Source: Umezawaea endophytica
Lineage (GTDB): Bacteria; Actinomycetota; Actinomycetes; Mycobacteriales; Pseudonocardiaceae
Assembly: GCF_025061645.1 (NCBI RefSeq)
Contig: NZ_JANYMP010000016.1
Span: 77,047-141,046 of the forward strand
Reading direction: 5' to 3'
Length of the DNA stretch: 64,000 nucleotides
The first letter of the stretch is position 1, and every line of letters starts with the position of its first letter. Positions 46,290 through 55,503 of the stretch are shown piece by piece. Position numbers and translations under genes: made by a program. The notes below the pieces were generated by a model. The model was not told the origin of the DNA and ran no database searches. It worked only from the letters and a program-made list of their open reading frames with translations.

Positions 46290-47273
46290 TTACTTGGCCC
46301 CTCCCGGCAGCCAGGCCTTGACCTTGTCGGCGTTGTCGCCGACCCACTTCTTGGCCGCCGCGTCGGCGGACATCTTGTCCTCGGCGATGTACTTCGCGAC
46401 CAGGTTCTGGTCCTCGTTCGTCCAGGTGAAGTTCTTCACGAGCTGGAACGCGGGCCCGTTGGCGTCGGCGAACTTCTTGCTGACGATCTTGTCCAGGTCG
46501 TAGTCCGGGTAGTCGCACGCGATGGCCTCGGCGACGGCGTCGCAGCCCGCCGCGTACGGGGGCAGCTTCACCTTGACCAGCTTGACCTGCGACAGCAGCC
46601 ACTGCGGCGAGTAGAAGTAGCCGATGAGCGGCGTCTTCTTCTCCTCGGCCTGCTTGAACGCCTGGATGAGCGCGGTCTCGCTGCCGCCGTAGACGACCTT
46701 GAAGTTGAGGTTCAGGTTCTTGACCAGCGCCTCGTCGTTGGTGACGAACGAGGGGTCGCCGTCGAGCAACTGGCCCTTGTCGCCGGACTCCGACGTCTTG
46801 AACAGGTCGGCGTACTTGTTGAGGTTGTTCCAGTCGGTGATGTCCGGGTACTTCTCCGCGAGCCACGGCGGGACGTACCAGCCGATCTGCCCCTCGACAC
46901 CGGTCGAGCCCGCCGACACGGCCGTCTTCTGCTCCTCGATGTACTTCTTCTTCAGGTCGTCGTGCCCCCAGTTCTCGACGACCGCGTCGACCTCGCCGGT
47001 GCCGAAGCCCTGCCAGGCGACCTCTTCCTTCAGGTCCTTCTTGGTGACCTTGCAGCCGAGTTCCTTCTCGGCGACCTCGGCGAGCACCGCGGCGTTGGCC
47101 TCGTAGCCGACCCACGGGTTGATCGCGATGGTGAAGGTCCCGCAGTCGCCGGTGGACCCGGACTGCGCACTGCCGGTGTCACCGACCTTGGCGCCGCCGC
47201 AGCCTGCCAGCGCGAGCGCGCAGGCGAGCACGACGCCCGCTCCGCGCACGCCGGTCTTCCCGTTCCGAACCAC
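46290..47273 (-). CDS. Glycine betaine/proline ABC transporter substrate-binding lipoprotein
   Basis: Periplasmic-type binding protein of 327 aa with a lipoprotein signal (VVLACALALAGCGG). The mature domain belongs to the OpuAC/ProX family: FTIAINPWVGYEANAAVLAEVAE, ENWGHDDLKKKYIEEQKT, IGWYVPPWLAEKYPDIT and IGYFYSPQWLLSQVKLVKVKLPPY. The aromatic residues of these segments are those that form the quaternary-amine cage. GTG 47273 is preceded by GAGGAGG. It follows the fused permease gene by 50 bp on the same strand. Role: uptake of glycine betaine, proline or a related compatible solute. Confidence 0.92.
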   Translation of the reverse strand: MVRNGKTGVRGAGVVLACALALAGCGGAKVGDTGSAQSGSTGDCGTFTIAINPWVGYEANAAVLAEVAEKELGCKVTKKDLKEEVAWQGFGTGEVDAVVENWGHDDLKKKYIEEQKTAVSAGSTGVEGQIGWYVPPWLAEKYPDITDWNNLNKYADLFKTSESGDKGQLLDGDPSFVTNDEALVKNLNLNFKVVYGGSETALIQAFKQAEEKKTPLIGYFYSPQWLLSQVKLVKVKLPPYAAGCDAVAEAIACDYPDYDLDKIVSKKFADANGPAFQLVKNFTWTNEDQNLVAKYIAEDKMSADAAAKKWVGDNADKVKAWLPGGAK

Positions 47274-47323
47274 GTGATCGAACCTCCTCGTTCCGCCACC
47301 TCGAAGGTGGCGCGTCCACTGGG

Positions 47324-49293
47324 TCACGCCCGGCCGGTCCGGGCGGCGGCGGCGCGCGTGAGGCGGTCGAGCAGCACCCCGAGCACGACGATGGCCAACC
47401 CCGCCGCGAGTCCCTTGCCGTAGAGCTGTCCCTGCGAGAACCCGGCCACCACGTCGTAGCCGAGCGCTCCCGCGCCGACCAGCCCGCCGACGACGACCAT
47501 CGACAGCACGTAGATGAGCCCCTGGTTGGTCGCGAGGACCAGTGCCTGCCGCGCCATCGGCAACTGCACCTTGGTGATGGTCTGCCACGCGCTCGACCCG
47601 GAAGCGGTGGCGGCCTCGACCGTCGTCGGCGACACCGCGCGGACGCCGTCGGCGACGATCTTGATCGCGACCGGCGCGGCGAACACGACGGCCGCGACGA
47701 TGGCGGTGAACCGGCTCGCCGCGAACAGCGCGAGGAACGGCACCAGGTAGACGAACGCGGGCATGGTCTGCGCCGCGTCGAGCACCGGCCGGATGAACCG
47801 GTCGGCGTGGGAGCTGCGGCCCATCCACACGCCAACGACGACGCCGAGCACCATCACGGCGGCGGTCGCGACGAGCGTGGACGCGAGCGTGGCCATGGCG
47901 TCCTGCCACAGGCCGGTCGCGACCAGCAGACCAAGGCACACCGCCGAGCCGATGGCGGCCCGGACCCCGCCCAGCACCACGGAGATCGCGACGACCGCGG
48001 CGGCGACGAGCCACCACGGCGAGCCGGTCAGCACCGACTGCAACGGGTCGACGAGGACCAGGGTCGCGAAGTCCTTGACACCGTTGGTGATCCCGGACAG
48101 GTTGCCCTGCACCCAGTCCGTGGCGGTGGCGACGCCCTTGGCGATGGAACCGCCGATCTCCCCGTCCGATGGGAACTCCGCCGCCCAGACGTAGGTGTAG
48201 GACAGCCAGATCGCGACGGCCGTGAGCGCTCCCCCGCCGATCAGCCCGCCGGTGCGGACCTTGGCGGCCAACGGGTTGCGGTTCTGCCGGGCGCGTTCGA
48301 CGCGCGTGCCCGCCGCCGTCGTGACGCGGTCGAGCACGATCGCCAGCACGACGATCGCCAGGCCCGCGTTGAACGCCGTGCCGACGTCGAGCGTCTGGAG
48401 CGCCTTGATCACGGTCTTGCCGAGGCCGGGCGCGTCGATCAGGGCGGCGATGGTGACCATGGACAGCGCGGCCATCATCGTCTGGTTGACGCCCAGGATG
48501 ATCGTGCGCTTCGCCGTGGGCAGCAGGACCTTGCCCAGCGTCTGCGCGCGGGTGGCGCCGAGCGACTCGCTGGCCTCCACGGTGTCGCCGGGGACGTTGC
48601 GGATGCCGTGGGCGGTGAGCCGGATCGCGGGCGGGGCCGCGTAGATCAGCGTCGCGATCGTCGCCGACGCCGGGCCGATGAGGAAGAACAGCGTCAGCGG
48701 CGCGAGGTACACGAACGTCGGCATGGTCTGCATGAAGTCGAGCACCGGCGTGATGATCTTGGCGAAGCGGTCGGACAGCCCGGCCCAGATGCCGATCGGG
48801 ATGCCGAAGAGCAGCGCGATGAGCACGGCGGAGAGCGTCAGCGCGAGCGTGTCCATGCTCTCCTGCCACAGGCCCTGCAAGCCGAGGAAGGTGAACCCGG
48901 CGGCGGCGAGCAGCGCCACCCGGAAGCCGCCCGCGGCGTAGGAGACGAAGGCGGCCAGCGCGACGACGCCGAGCCAGCCGATCAGCGGCAGCGGCCTGCC
49001 GAACGCGGGCTGCGCGATCAACGACTGGACGAGGATCACGAACTCGTCGATGACGAGCCGGATCTCGTTGAAGAAGTACAGGAACAGCGGGTTGGTGTTG
49101 CGGCTCGCGCCGATGGCGTCGTTGAGGTCGTTGAGGCCCTGGTGCAGCGGCGTGAGCTGGGCCGGGCCGAGCGCGAGCGTGTGCAGCCCCTTGAGCACGG
49201 CCCACAGGGCCAGCCACAGGGCCAGGATGAGCGCGACGACCACACCGCGGCTCGGGCGGCGGAAGTCCACTCCGGACACCGCGACGGCGGCCA

Positions 49294-49294
<1 letters not shown>
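47324..49294 (-). CDS. Glycine betaine/proline ABC permease, fused double domain
   Basis: Permease of 656 aa, about twice the normal ProW/OpuAB length. It contains two complete permease domains in one chain: the first (residues ~110-320) has FGIPIGIWAGLSDRF, TPVLDFMQTMPTFVYLAPLTLFFLIG and ASESLGATRAQTLGKVLLPTAKR; the second (residues ~440-645) has VVVGVWMGRSSHADRF, PVLDAAQTMPAFVYLVPFLALF and ATASGSSAWQTITKVQLPMARQ. A linker with an extra helix (GGALTAVAIWLSYTYVWAAEF) lies between. The ATG overlaps the ATPase stop by one base. The fusion suggests the two membrane subunits work as a fixed pair. Confidence 0.9.
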
Positions 49295-50370
<1,076 letters not shown>

Positions 50371-50757
50371 CTACGCTCCAAACCGTGCGCCTTGTTGCGG
50401 ATCGCGCACATCGTTTCTGGATGCGCGACAGCATTGACCCTGGTAGCAGCCCCGTCAAGGTCAAGTCGCCCCGGTCTCGCGACTTTAACGCCGCGACCAT
50501 TCCGCCGATACACCCCTGAGCGCCGGGTTCGACCGCGACCAGTCCACTGTGGATGGTCGAATCCTTGATCGAACCCGTTGAGACGTCGGCCGATCCGGTC
50601 TTCCCACCTCTCGTGACCTCGGTGATCGACGACGACGGGACGACGCGCGCCGAGACGTGCCGCGCGGGCCGCTGTCTCGACTGGTCGAGGCCGCCTTGAC
50701 TCGGGCTGAACTGGGAGGTAAAGATTTTGAACCACCGTCCGGAGTGCTGGAGGCACC
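50371..50757. other. 387-bp divergent intergenic region
   Basis: No gene is seen. It holds the promoters of the betaine importer (minus strand) and of the flavin enzyme (plus strand). Nested inverted repeats are present at 50524-50577: CGGGTTCGA (50524-50532) pairs with TCGAACCCG (50569-50577), and inside them CGACCA (50536-50541) pairs with TGGTCG (50554-50559). The minus strand carries TTGACG-N17-AATGCT as a promoter candidate around 50427-50455. A GGAGG site lies just before GTG 50758. Confidence 0.5.
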
Positions 50758-51852
50758 GTGATCGAGTCCGCCGTGGCCGTAGCCGACGTGGCGCGGGAGT
50801 TCGCGCCCGAGACGGAGGCGCGGCGAGCGCTGGCGCCCGAGGTGCTGGCCGCGTTGCGGGAGAGCGGGCTGCTGCGGGCCGGGGTGCCCGCGGACCTCGG
50901 CGGTCCGGAACTCCCGCCGGAGGCGATACTGCGGTCGGCCGAAGCCGTGGCGCGGGGTGACGCGTCGGCCGGGTGGTGCGTGTCGATCGCCGCCACCAGC
51001 AGCCTGCTCGCCGCGTACCTGCCCGCCGAGGGGGCGCGGGAGGTGTTCGGGCCGCCCGACGTCGTGGCGGCCGGGGTGTGGGCCCCGCGGGGCCGGGCCA
51101 CGACCGTCAACGGCGGGGTGGTGGTGTCCGGGCAGTGGCCGTTCTGCAGCGGGATCCCGCACGCCGACTGGCTGTTCGCCGGGTGCGTGCTCGACGGCGC
51201 GGTGCTGAGGGTCGTGGCGCTGCCCAAGACCGAGGTCGAGGTGCTGGACACCTGGCACACGAACGGGTTGCGGGGCACAGGCAGCCACGACACCGCGGCG
51301 CGCGAGGTGTTCGTGCCCGACCACCGCGTGCTGTCGGTGCTCGACGGGCCGGTGCACGGCGGGGCGCTCTACCGGTTCCCGATCTTCGGGTTCTTCGCGC
51401 TGTCGATCGCGGTGGCGGCGCTGGGGAACGCCCGCGGCGCCATCGACGACCTGACGGCACTGGCCGTGGACAAGAAGGCGCTCGGGTCCAGCAAGTCGCT
51501 GGCCGAGCGGGGGCAGACGCAGGCCGCCGTCGCCGAGGCGGAAGCGGCGTTGCGGGCGGCTCGGCTGCTGGTGTTCGACGCGGTCGACCACGCGTGGCGG
51601 GAGCCGGAGGACGGGATCGCCGCTCGGGTCGGGTTGCGGCTGGCGGCCACGCACGCGACCCGAACGGCGGCGTCGGTGGTGACGTCCATGTACGACCTCG
51701 GCGCGGGGTCGGCGATCTACGCCGGTTCGCCGTTGCAGCGGCGTTTCCGGGACGCGCACACGGCCACCGCGCACTTCCAGGTCAACCCGGCCAGCTACGA
51801 GTTGAGCGGGCGGCTGCTGCTGGGCCTGCCCACGCGGACGGAGCAGTTGTGA
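50758..51852 (+). CDS. Acyl-CoA dehydrogenase-like flavin monooxygenase
   Basis: Protein of 364 aa of the acyl-CoA dehydrogenase fold used as FMN/FAD monooxygenases (HsaA/DszC-like). Landmarks: LAALRESGLLRAGVPADLGGPELPPE near the N-terminus, GQWPFCSGIPHADWLFAG in the beta domain, DTWHTNGLRGTGSHDTAAREVFVPD, and helix LAATHATRTAASVVTSMYDLGAGSAIYAGSPLQRRFRDAHTATAHFQ near the end. The catalytic Glu of true dehydrogenases is not apparent. The GTG start has a GGAGG site. The next gene overlaps by 4 nt, and an HxlR regulator follows, so this looks like a small oxidative pathway with its own control. Confidence 0.87.
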   Translation: MIESAVAVADVAREFAPETEARRALAPEVLAALRESGLLRAGVPADLGGPELPPEAILRSAEAVARGDASAGWCVSIAATSSLLAAYLPAEGAREVFGPPDVVAAGVWAPRGRATTVNGGVVVSGQWPFCSGIPHADWLFAGCVLDGAVLRVVALPKTEVEVLDTWHTNGLRGTGSHDTAAREVFVPDHRVLSVLDGPVHGGALYRFPIFGFFALSIAVAALGNARGAIDDLTALAVDKKALGSSKSLAERGQTQAAVAEAEAALRAARLLVFDAVDHAWREPEDGIAARVGLRLAATHATRTAASVVTSMYDLGAGSAIYAGSPLQRRFRDAHTATAHFQVNPASYELSGRLLLGLPTRTEQL

Positions 51853-52799
51853 GCACGGGGGTCGTGCTGCCGTACTGGCTGGACCGGCCGGACGGCGAGG
51901 CCGTGGAGATCGCGGTCGAGGCCGACCGGCTGGGGTTCGGGACGGTGTGGGTCGGGGAGATGGCGACGTTCGACGCGTTCGCGTTGGCGACCGCGATCGG
52001 CTTGCGCACCAAGGACATCCGGTTGCGGGTCGGACCGCTGGCCGCCGGGGTCCGCGGTCCGGTGGCGCTCGCGCTCGGGGTCTCGTCGGTGGTGGCGCTG
52101 ACCGGGCGGCAGGTGGACCTGGCGCTGGGCGCGTCCAGCCCGGCGATCGTGGCCGGGTGGCACGACCGGCCGTGGGCCGGGGCCGCGCCGAGGATGCGGG
52201 AGGCGGTCCGAGCGGTGCGTTCGCTGCTGGGCGGCGAGCGGCTCTCGGTCGACGGCGCGCACGTCCGGTCGCACGGGTTCCGGCTGCGCGAGCCGGTGCC
52301 GGGGGCCGAGGTGTCCGTGGCCGCCTTCGGGCCCGCGATGCTCCGGGTCGCCGCCGAGGAGGCGGACGAGGTCGTGCTGAACCTGGTGACACCGGAGCAG
52401 GTGGCACGGGTGCGGGAGGTCGTGGACGGGCACGCGGCCAAGGCGGGCCGCGCCGCGCCCCGGCTGGCCGTCTGGGTCACGGCCGCGGTGGATCCGGGGC
52501 CGAACGCGCTCCGCCAGGTGTCCGAACAGCTCGCGCTGTACCTGCGGGCACCCGGCTACGCCGAGATGTTCACCGAACTCGGGCACGGAACGCTGGTGGC
52601 GCAGGCGAAAGCGGGGGTGCCGCGGCGGGAGTTGGCCGTACCGCGGGCTTTGCTGGACGCGGTGTGCGCGCTCGGGTCGGCCGCCGCGGTGCGGGAGCGG
52701 ATCGCCGAGTACCACCGCGCGGGCGCCGACCACGTCGGCGTGGCGCCGTCGACCGCCGACGATCCGGCCGGGCGCCGGGTCCTGGCCGCGGTGGGGTGA
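51849..52799 (+). CDS. LLM class flavin-dependent oxidoreductase
   Basis: Luciferase-like protein of 316 aa. The opening VVLPYWLDRPDGEAVEIAVEADRLGFGTVWVGEM, the central TKDIRLRVGPLAAGVRGPVALALG and the VDLALGASSPAIVAGWHDRPW region match F420-type LLM enzymes. It overlaps the upstream gene by 4 nt (GTGA) and the HxlR gene starts 3 bp after it. Together with the upstream flavin enzyme it probably oxidises a small molecule, one partner perhaps supplying the reduced cofactor. The substrate is unknown. Confidence 0.88.
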   Translation: MSTGVVLPYWLDRPDGEAVEIAVEADRLGFGTVWVGEMATFDAFALATAIGLRTKDIRLRVGPLAAGVRGPVALALGVSSVVALTGRQVDLALGASSPAIVAGWHDRPWAGAAPRMREAVRAVRSLLGGERLSVDGAHVRSHGFRLREPVPGAEVSVAAFGPAMLRVAAEEADEVVLNLVTPEQVARVREVVDGHAAKAGRAAPRLAVWVTAAVDPGPNALRQVSEQLALYLRAPGYAEMFTELGHGTLVAQAKAGVPRRELAVPRALLDAVCALGSAAAVRERIAEYHRAGADHVGVAPSTADDPAGRRVLAAVG

Positions 52800-52802
52800 G
52801 CC

Positions 52803-53255
52803 GTGCACGACCTCCCGCAGCGGTTCGACGCCGACTCCGTCGGGCGGGCCCTCGCGCTGGTCGGTGAGCGCTGGACGCTGCTGATCCTGCGCGAGGCGTT
52901 CTTCGGGGTGCGCCGGTTCGGCGAGCTGAGCCGGAACCTCGGCGTCCCGAGGCCCACGCTGTCCGCGCGCCTGCGGACGCTCGTCGACGCCGGTCTGCTG
53001 GACCGCGTGCCGCACGAGGACCACCACGAGTACCGGCTCACCGATCGCGGCCGCGACCTGTTCCCGGCGATCGTCGCGCTGATGAAGTGGGGTGACGCGC
53101 ACCTGTCCGGACCGGCCGGACCCCCCATCGCCCTGCGCCACGACGCGTGCGGCTCGGTCGTCGACGCGCTGCTGGTGTGCGCGCACTGCCACGGGGAGAT
53201 CACGACGGCCTCGGTGACCCCCGAAGCCGTCGTAGGATCGAAGGGTGTCGACTGA
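52803..53255 (+). CDS. HxlR family transcriptional regulator
   Basis: Winged-helix regulator of 150 aa. The core is ALALVGERWTLLILREAFFGVRRFGELSRNLGVPRPTLSARLRTLVDAGLLDRVPHEDHHEYRLTDRG, a standard HxlR pattern. The C-terminus holds HDACGSVVDALLVCAHCHGEI, a Cys cluster that could bind a metal or sense oxidants. GTG start, 3 bp after the LLM gene. It likely controls the flavin-enzyme pair. The kinase gene downstream overlaps its last 11 nt. Confidence 0.92.
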   Translation: MHDLPQRFDADSVGRALALVGERWTLLILREAFFGVRRFGELSRNLGVPRPTLSARLRTLVDAGLLDRVPHEDHHEYRLTDRGRDLFPAIVALMKWGDAHLSGPAGPPIALRHDACGSVVDALLVCAHCHGEITTASVTPEAVVGSKGVD

Positions 53256-55083
53256 CGACGAGCTGATGGCGTGGGCGCCGAAACCGACCGCGCCGACGGG
53301 GATCGCGCTCGCGGGCTACAGCGGCTTCCGGCTGGTCGCCCAGGGCGGTGAGGGCACCGTGTACCGCGCCCGCCAGGACGGCCTCGGCCGGGACGTCGCG
53401 GTGAAGGTGCTCGAAGCGCAGGACGACTCCACGCTCGCGCGGTTCCGCCGCGAACTGGAGATCACTGTCCGGCTCGGCAGGCAGCACCCGCACATCGTCA
53501 CGGTGCTGGACACCGGTGTGGTGCGCGGCAGGCCGTGCATCGTCATGGAGTTCCACGACCTCGGCTCGCTGCACGACCGGCTCCGCGCGCGGGGACCGCT
53601 GCCGGTGACCGAGGTGGTCGCCGCGGGCATCGCCGTCGCGGACGCGCTGGCGTTCGCGCACGGCCAGGGCGTGCTGCACCGCGACGTGAAGCCGCAGAAC
53701 ATCCTGGTGCTGCCCACGTCGTACGTGCTGGCGGACTTCGGCATCGCGCGGGCGGTCGACGCGGGCCACTCCGCGTCGCTGCAACTGGTCAGCTACCGCC
53801 ACGCGGCCCCGCAGATGGTGGACGGCGAGAAGCCCGCCGCCACCGACGACGTCTGGTCGCTCGGCTCGACGCTGTTCACCCTGCTGGACGGCGCGCCGCC
53901 GTTCGCGGCGGACGACTCCGACTCGATGCTGGGCTACCTCGGCCGGGTCCGCTCGGCGCAGCCGAGGAAGCTGACCCGCCCGGACGTGCCGCCGGTCCTG
54001 GTGTCGATCATCGAACGCTGCCTGGCGAAGGCGCGCGAGGACCGGTTCCCCGACGCCGCCTCCCTGCGGACGGCGCTGGCCGCCGTCGACACCGCCTGGG
54101 CCCCGACGCCGTCCACTGTGGACCCGGACAGCACCAGGGCCGTGCTCCCCCTCGCCCCGCCCCAGGTCTACCCCGAGGGCCCGACCGCGCTGCCGGACTT
54201 CGGCCCGCGCCCGGTCGAGGAGGCACCCGCCCCGGCACCGGCTCCCGAGGAGCCGAAGACGTGGGCCGACCAGCTCGCCGACCTGACCGTCCGCCACCAC
54301 GAGCCCGAACCCGAGACCCCCGACTTCGGGCCCCGCCCGACGACGTCGGACGGACCGCCTCCCCCGGTGCAGGACTACAGCCCGCGCCCGGACGAGCCCA
54401 CCCCGGAGGCCGAGCCGAGCCCACCACCGGCCGCGCGCACCACGGACTTCGACTTCGACGACCCCACGGCCCACGCGGATCGACCGGCCCCGGCGCCGAG
54501 GCCTGCCGCGCCACCGGTCCAGGTCGCCGTCCTCCCCGGCGAGCCCAACACCCAGCCCACGTTCCTGGCGCCCCTCGACGACCGCGGACCGCCACCGCCG
54601 AAGAGCCGCACCGGGACCCGCCCGCGCTGGCTCATCCCGCTCGCGGTGGTCGCGGTCATCGGCGGGGCCGTGCTGGGCATCGCCCTCACCGGCGAGCGGA
54701 TGGACACGCGGGGAGCACCGTCCCCCGCCTCGACGACGACCTCCGCGCCGCCGACCACGACGGAACCGCCCACCAGCGCGAGCGTCCCGCCGGGCGGCGA
54801 CCCGAGGTTCTCACCGGCCCTCAACCGCGTCGAGGTCCTCGGCCCGACCAGCGTCGAGCTGGACTGGTCCGACCCCAGCCTAGGCAAGGCCCAGTTCGTG
54901 CTGGTCGACGTGACCGGCAAGAAGCCCGAACCGCTGGTCACCGTCACGGCGGGCACCACGACCCACGTGCTGGAAGGCCTCGACACCTCCCGCCGCTACT
55001 GCTTCCAGGTCATCGCCATCGGCCTGGACGACCCGAACGCGCAGCGCGGCGCCTCCCCGCGCACCTGCACGACGAGCGGCTGA
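53245..55083 (+). CDS. Serine/threonine protein kinase with FN3-like outer domain
   Basis: Membrane-anchored Hanks-type kinase of 612 aa. The kinase domain (residues ~25-290) has the glycine loop VAQGGEGTVYRA, the Lys in DVAVKVLE, catalytic loop VLHRDVKPQNIL, DFGIARA, and DDVWSLGSTLFTLLDGAPPF. A ~180-residue Pro-rich linker follows, then one membrane helix (WLIPLAVVAVIGGAVLGIAL), a Thr/Pro spacer and a fibronectin-III-like domain (NRVEVLGPTSVELDWSDP to RYCFQVIAIG). There are no PASTA domains. The GTG start overlaps the HxlR gene by 11 nt. The ligand is unknown. Confidence 0.9.
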   Translation: MSTDDELMAWAPKPTAPTGIALAGYSGFRLVAQGGEGTVYRARQDGLGRDVAVKVLEAQDDSTLARFRRELEITVRLGRQHPHIVTVLDTGVVRGRPCIVMEFHDLGSLHDRLRARGPLPVTEVVAAGIAVADALAFAHGQGVLHRDVKPQNILVLPTSYVLADFGIARAVDAGHSASLQLVSYRHAAPQMVDGEKPAATDDVWSLGSTLFTLLDGAPPFAADDSDSMLGYLGRVRSAQPRKLTRPDVPPVLVSIIERCLAKAREDRFPDAASLRTALAAVDTAWAPTPSTVDPDSTRAVLPLAPPQVYPEGPTALPDFGPRPVEEAPAPAPAPEEPKTWADQLADLTVRHHEPEPETPDFGPRPTTSDGPPPPVQDYSPRPDEPTPEAEPSPPPAARTTDFDFDDPTAHADRPAPAPRPAAPPVQVAVLPGEPNTQPTFLAPLDDRGPPPPKSRTGTRPRWLIPLAVVAVIGGAVLGIALTGERMDTRGAPSPASTTTSAPPTTTEPPTSASVPPGGDPRFSPALNRVEVLGPTSVELDWSDPSLGKAQFVLVDVTGKKPEPLVTVTAGTTTHVLEGLDTSRRYCFQVIAIGLDDPNAQRGASPRTCTTSG

Positions 55084-55085
55084 CC

Positions 55086-55274
55086 TCAGGCGCCGCGGCC
55101 GGTCTCCTGCTGCAACCGGTCGATGAGCTGCGACGCCTGCGCCTTGGTCAGCTCCTCCGGCACGTCCTCCCCCGCTTCCCGCGCGAGGGTGTGCAGGTAG
55201 GACTCCTGCGGGCCGGTCATGGGCTCGTCACCGGTCGTCCACTCGTCCAGGTCCTTCTCCGGCGTTCCGGTCAT
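55086..55274 (-). CDS. DUF3072 family protein
   Basis: Small acidic protein of 62 aa with a DUF3072-like pattern: EWTTGDEPMTGPQESYLHTLAREAGEDVPEELTKAQASQLIDRLQQ. The start ATG has a strong AAGGAGA site 5 nt upstream. The promoter region 18-31 bp upstream of the ATG carries a LexA-like palindrome, suggesting DNA-damage control. Convergent with the kinase gene (2 bp apart). The function of DUF3072 is not known; the helix-rich SAP-like core might bind nucleic acid. Confidence 0.85.
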   Translation of the reverse strand: MTGTPEKDLDEWTTGDEPMTGPQESYLHTLAREAGEDVPEELTKAQASQLIDRLQQETGRGA

Positions 55275-55291
55275 GGCGCTCTCCTTACGCT

Positions 55292-55305
55292 CGAACACCT
55301 GTTCG
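55292..55305. promoter_or_regulatory. LexA-like box upstream of the DUF3072 gene
   Basis: CGAAC-ACCT-GTTCG, a perfect 5-bp inverted repeat around 4 nt. It shares the GAAC-ACC(T/C)-GTTC core with the box before alkB at 43042-43057. It sits 18 bp upstream of the DUF3072 ATG on the minus strand and 69 bp before the small acidic gene on the plus strand. Confidence 0.65.
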
Positions 55306-55373
55306 CGGTACCCGAGGCCGCCGAGCGGCAAACACCAGGTGTGCGGAACGCGCCCGCGGTGTACCCCGGACGC

Positions 55374-55502
55374 ATGACCGCCCCCTACGCGCCAGACCCC
55401 CGGCTCGGCGAGAACGAGGTCGCCGAGCCCGACCAGCAGGCCGACGAGAACAGCCAGGAGCAGCCGGAGCTGCTCGAACCCGCGGTGGAGGACCCCGAGT
55501 AG
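55374..55502 (+). CDS. Possible acidic microprotein
   Basis: Open frame for 42 aa, very acidic (APDPRLGENEVAEPDQQ, ending LLEPAVEDPE) with no hydrophobic segment. It starts 99 bp from the divergent DUF3072 gene, sharing the LexA-like box region, and ends next to the TgpA-like gene stop. Its coding status is uncertain: composition is plausible but no family is recognised and the ribosome site is weak. Confidence 0.35.
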   Translation: MTAPYAPDPRLGENEVAEPDQQADENSQEQPELLEPAVEDPE

Positions 55503-55503
55503 G

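Noticed and set aside
46222-47115. Extended N-terminus for the LPMO (578-residue form)
   Set aside because: The extension overlaps the betaine-binding protein in another frame. The signal peptide with His directly after it fixes the start near 46221.
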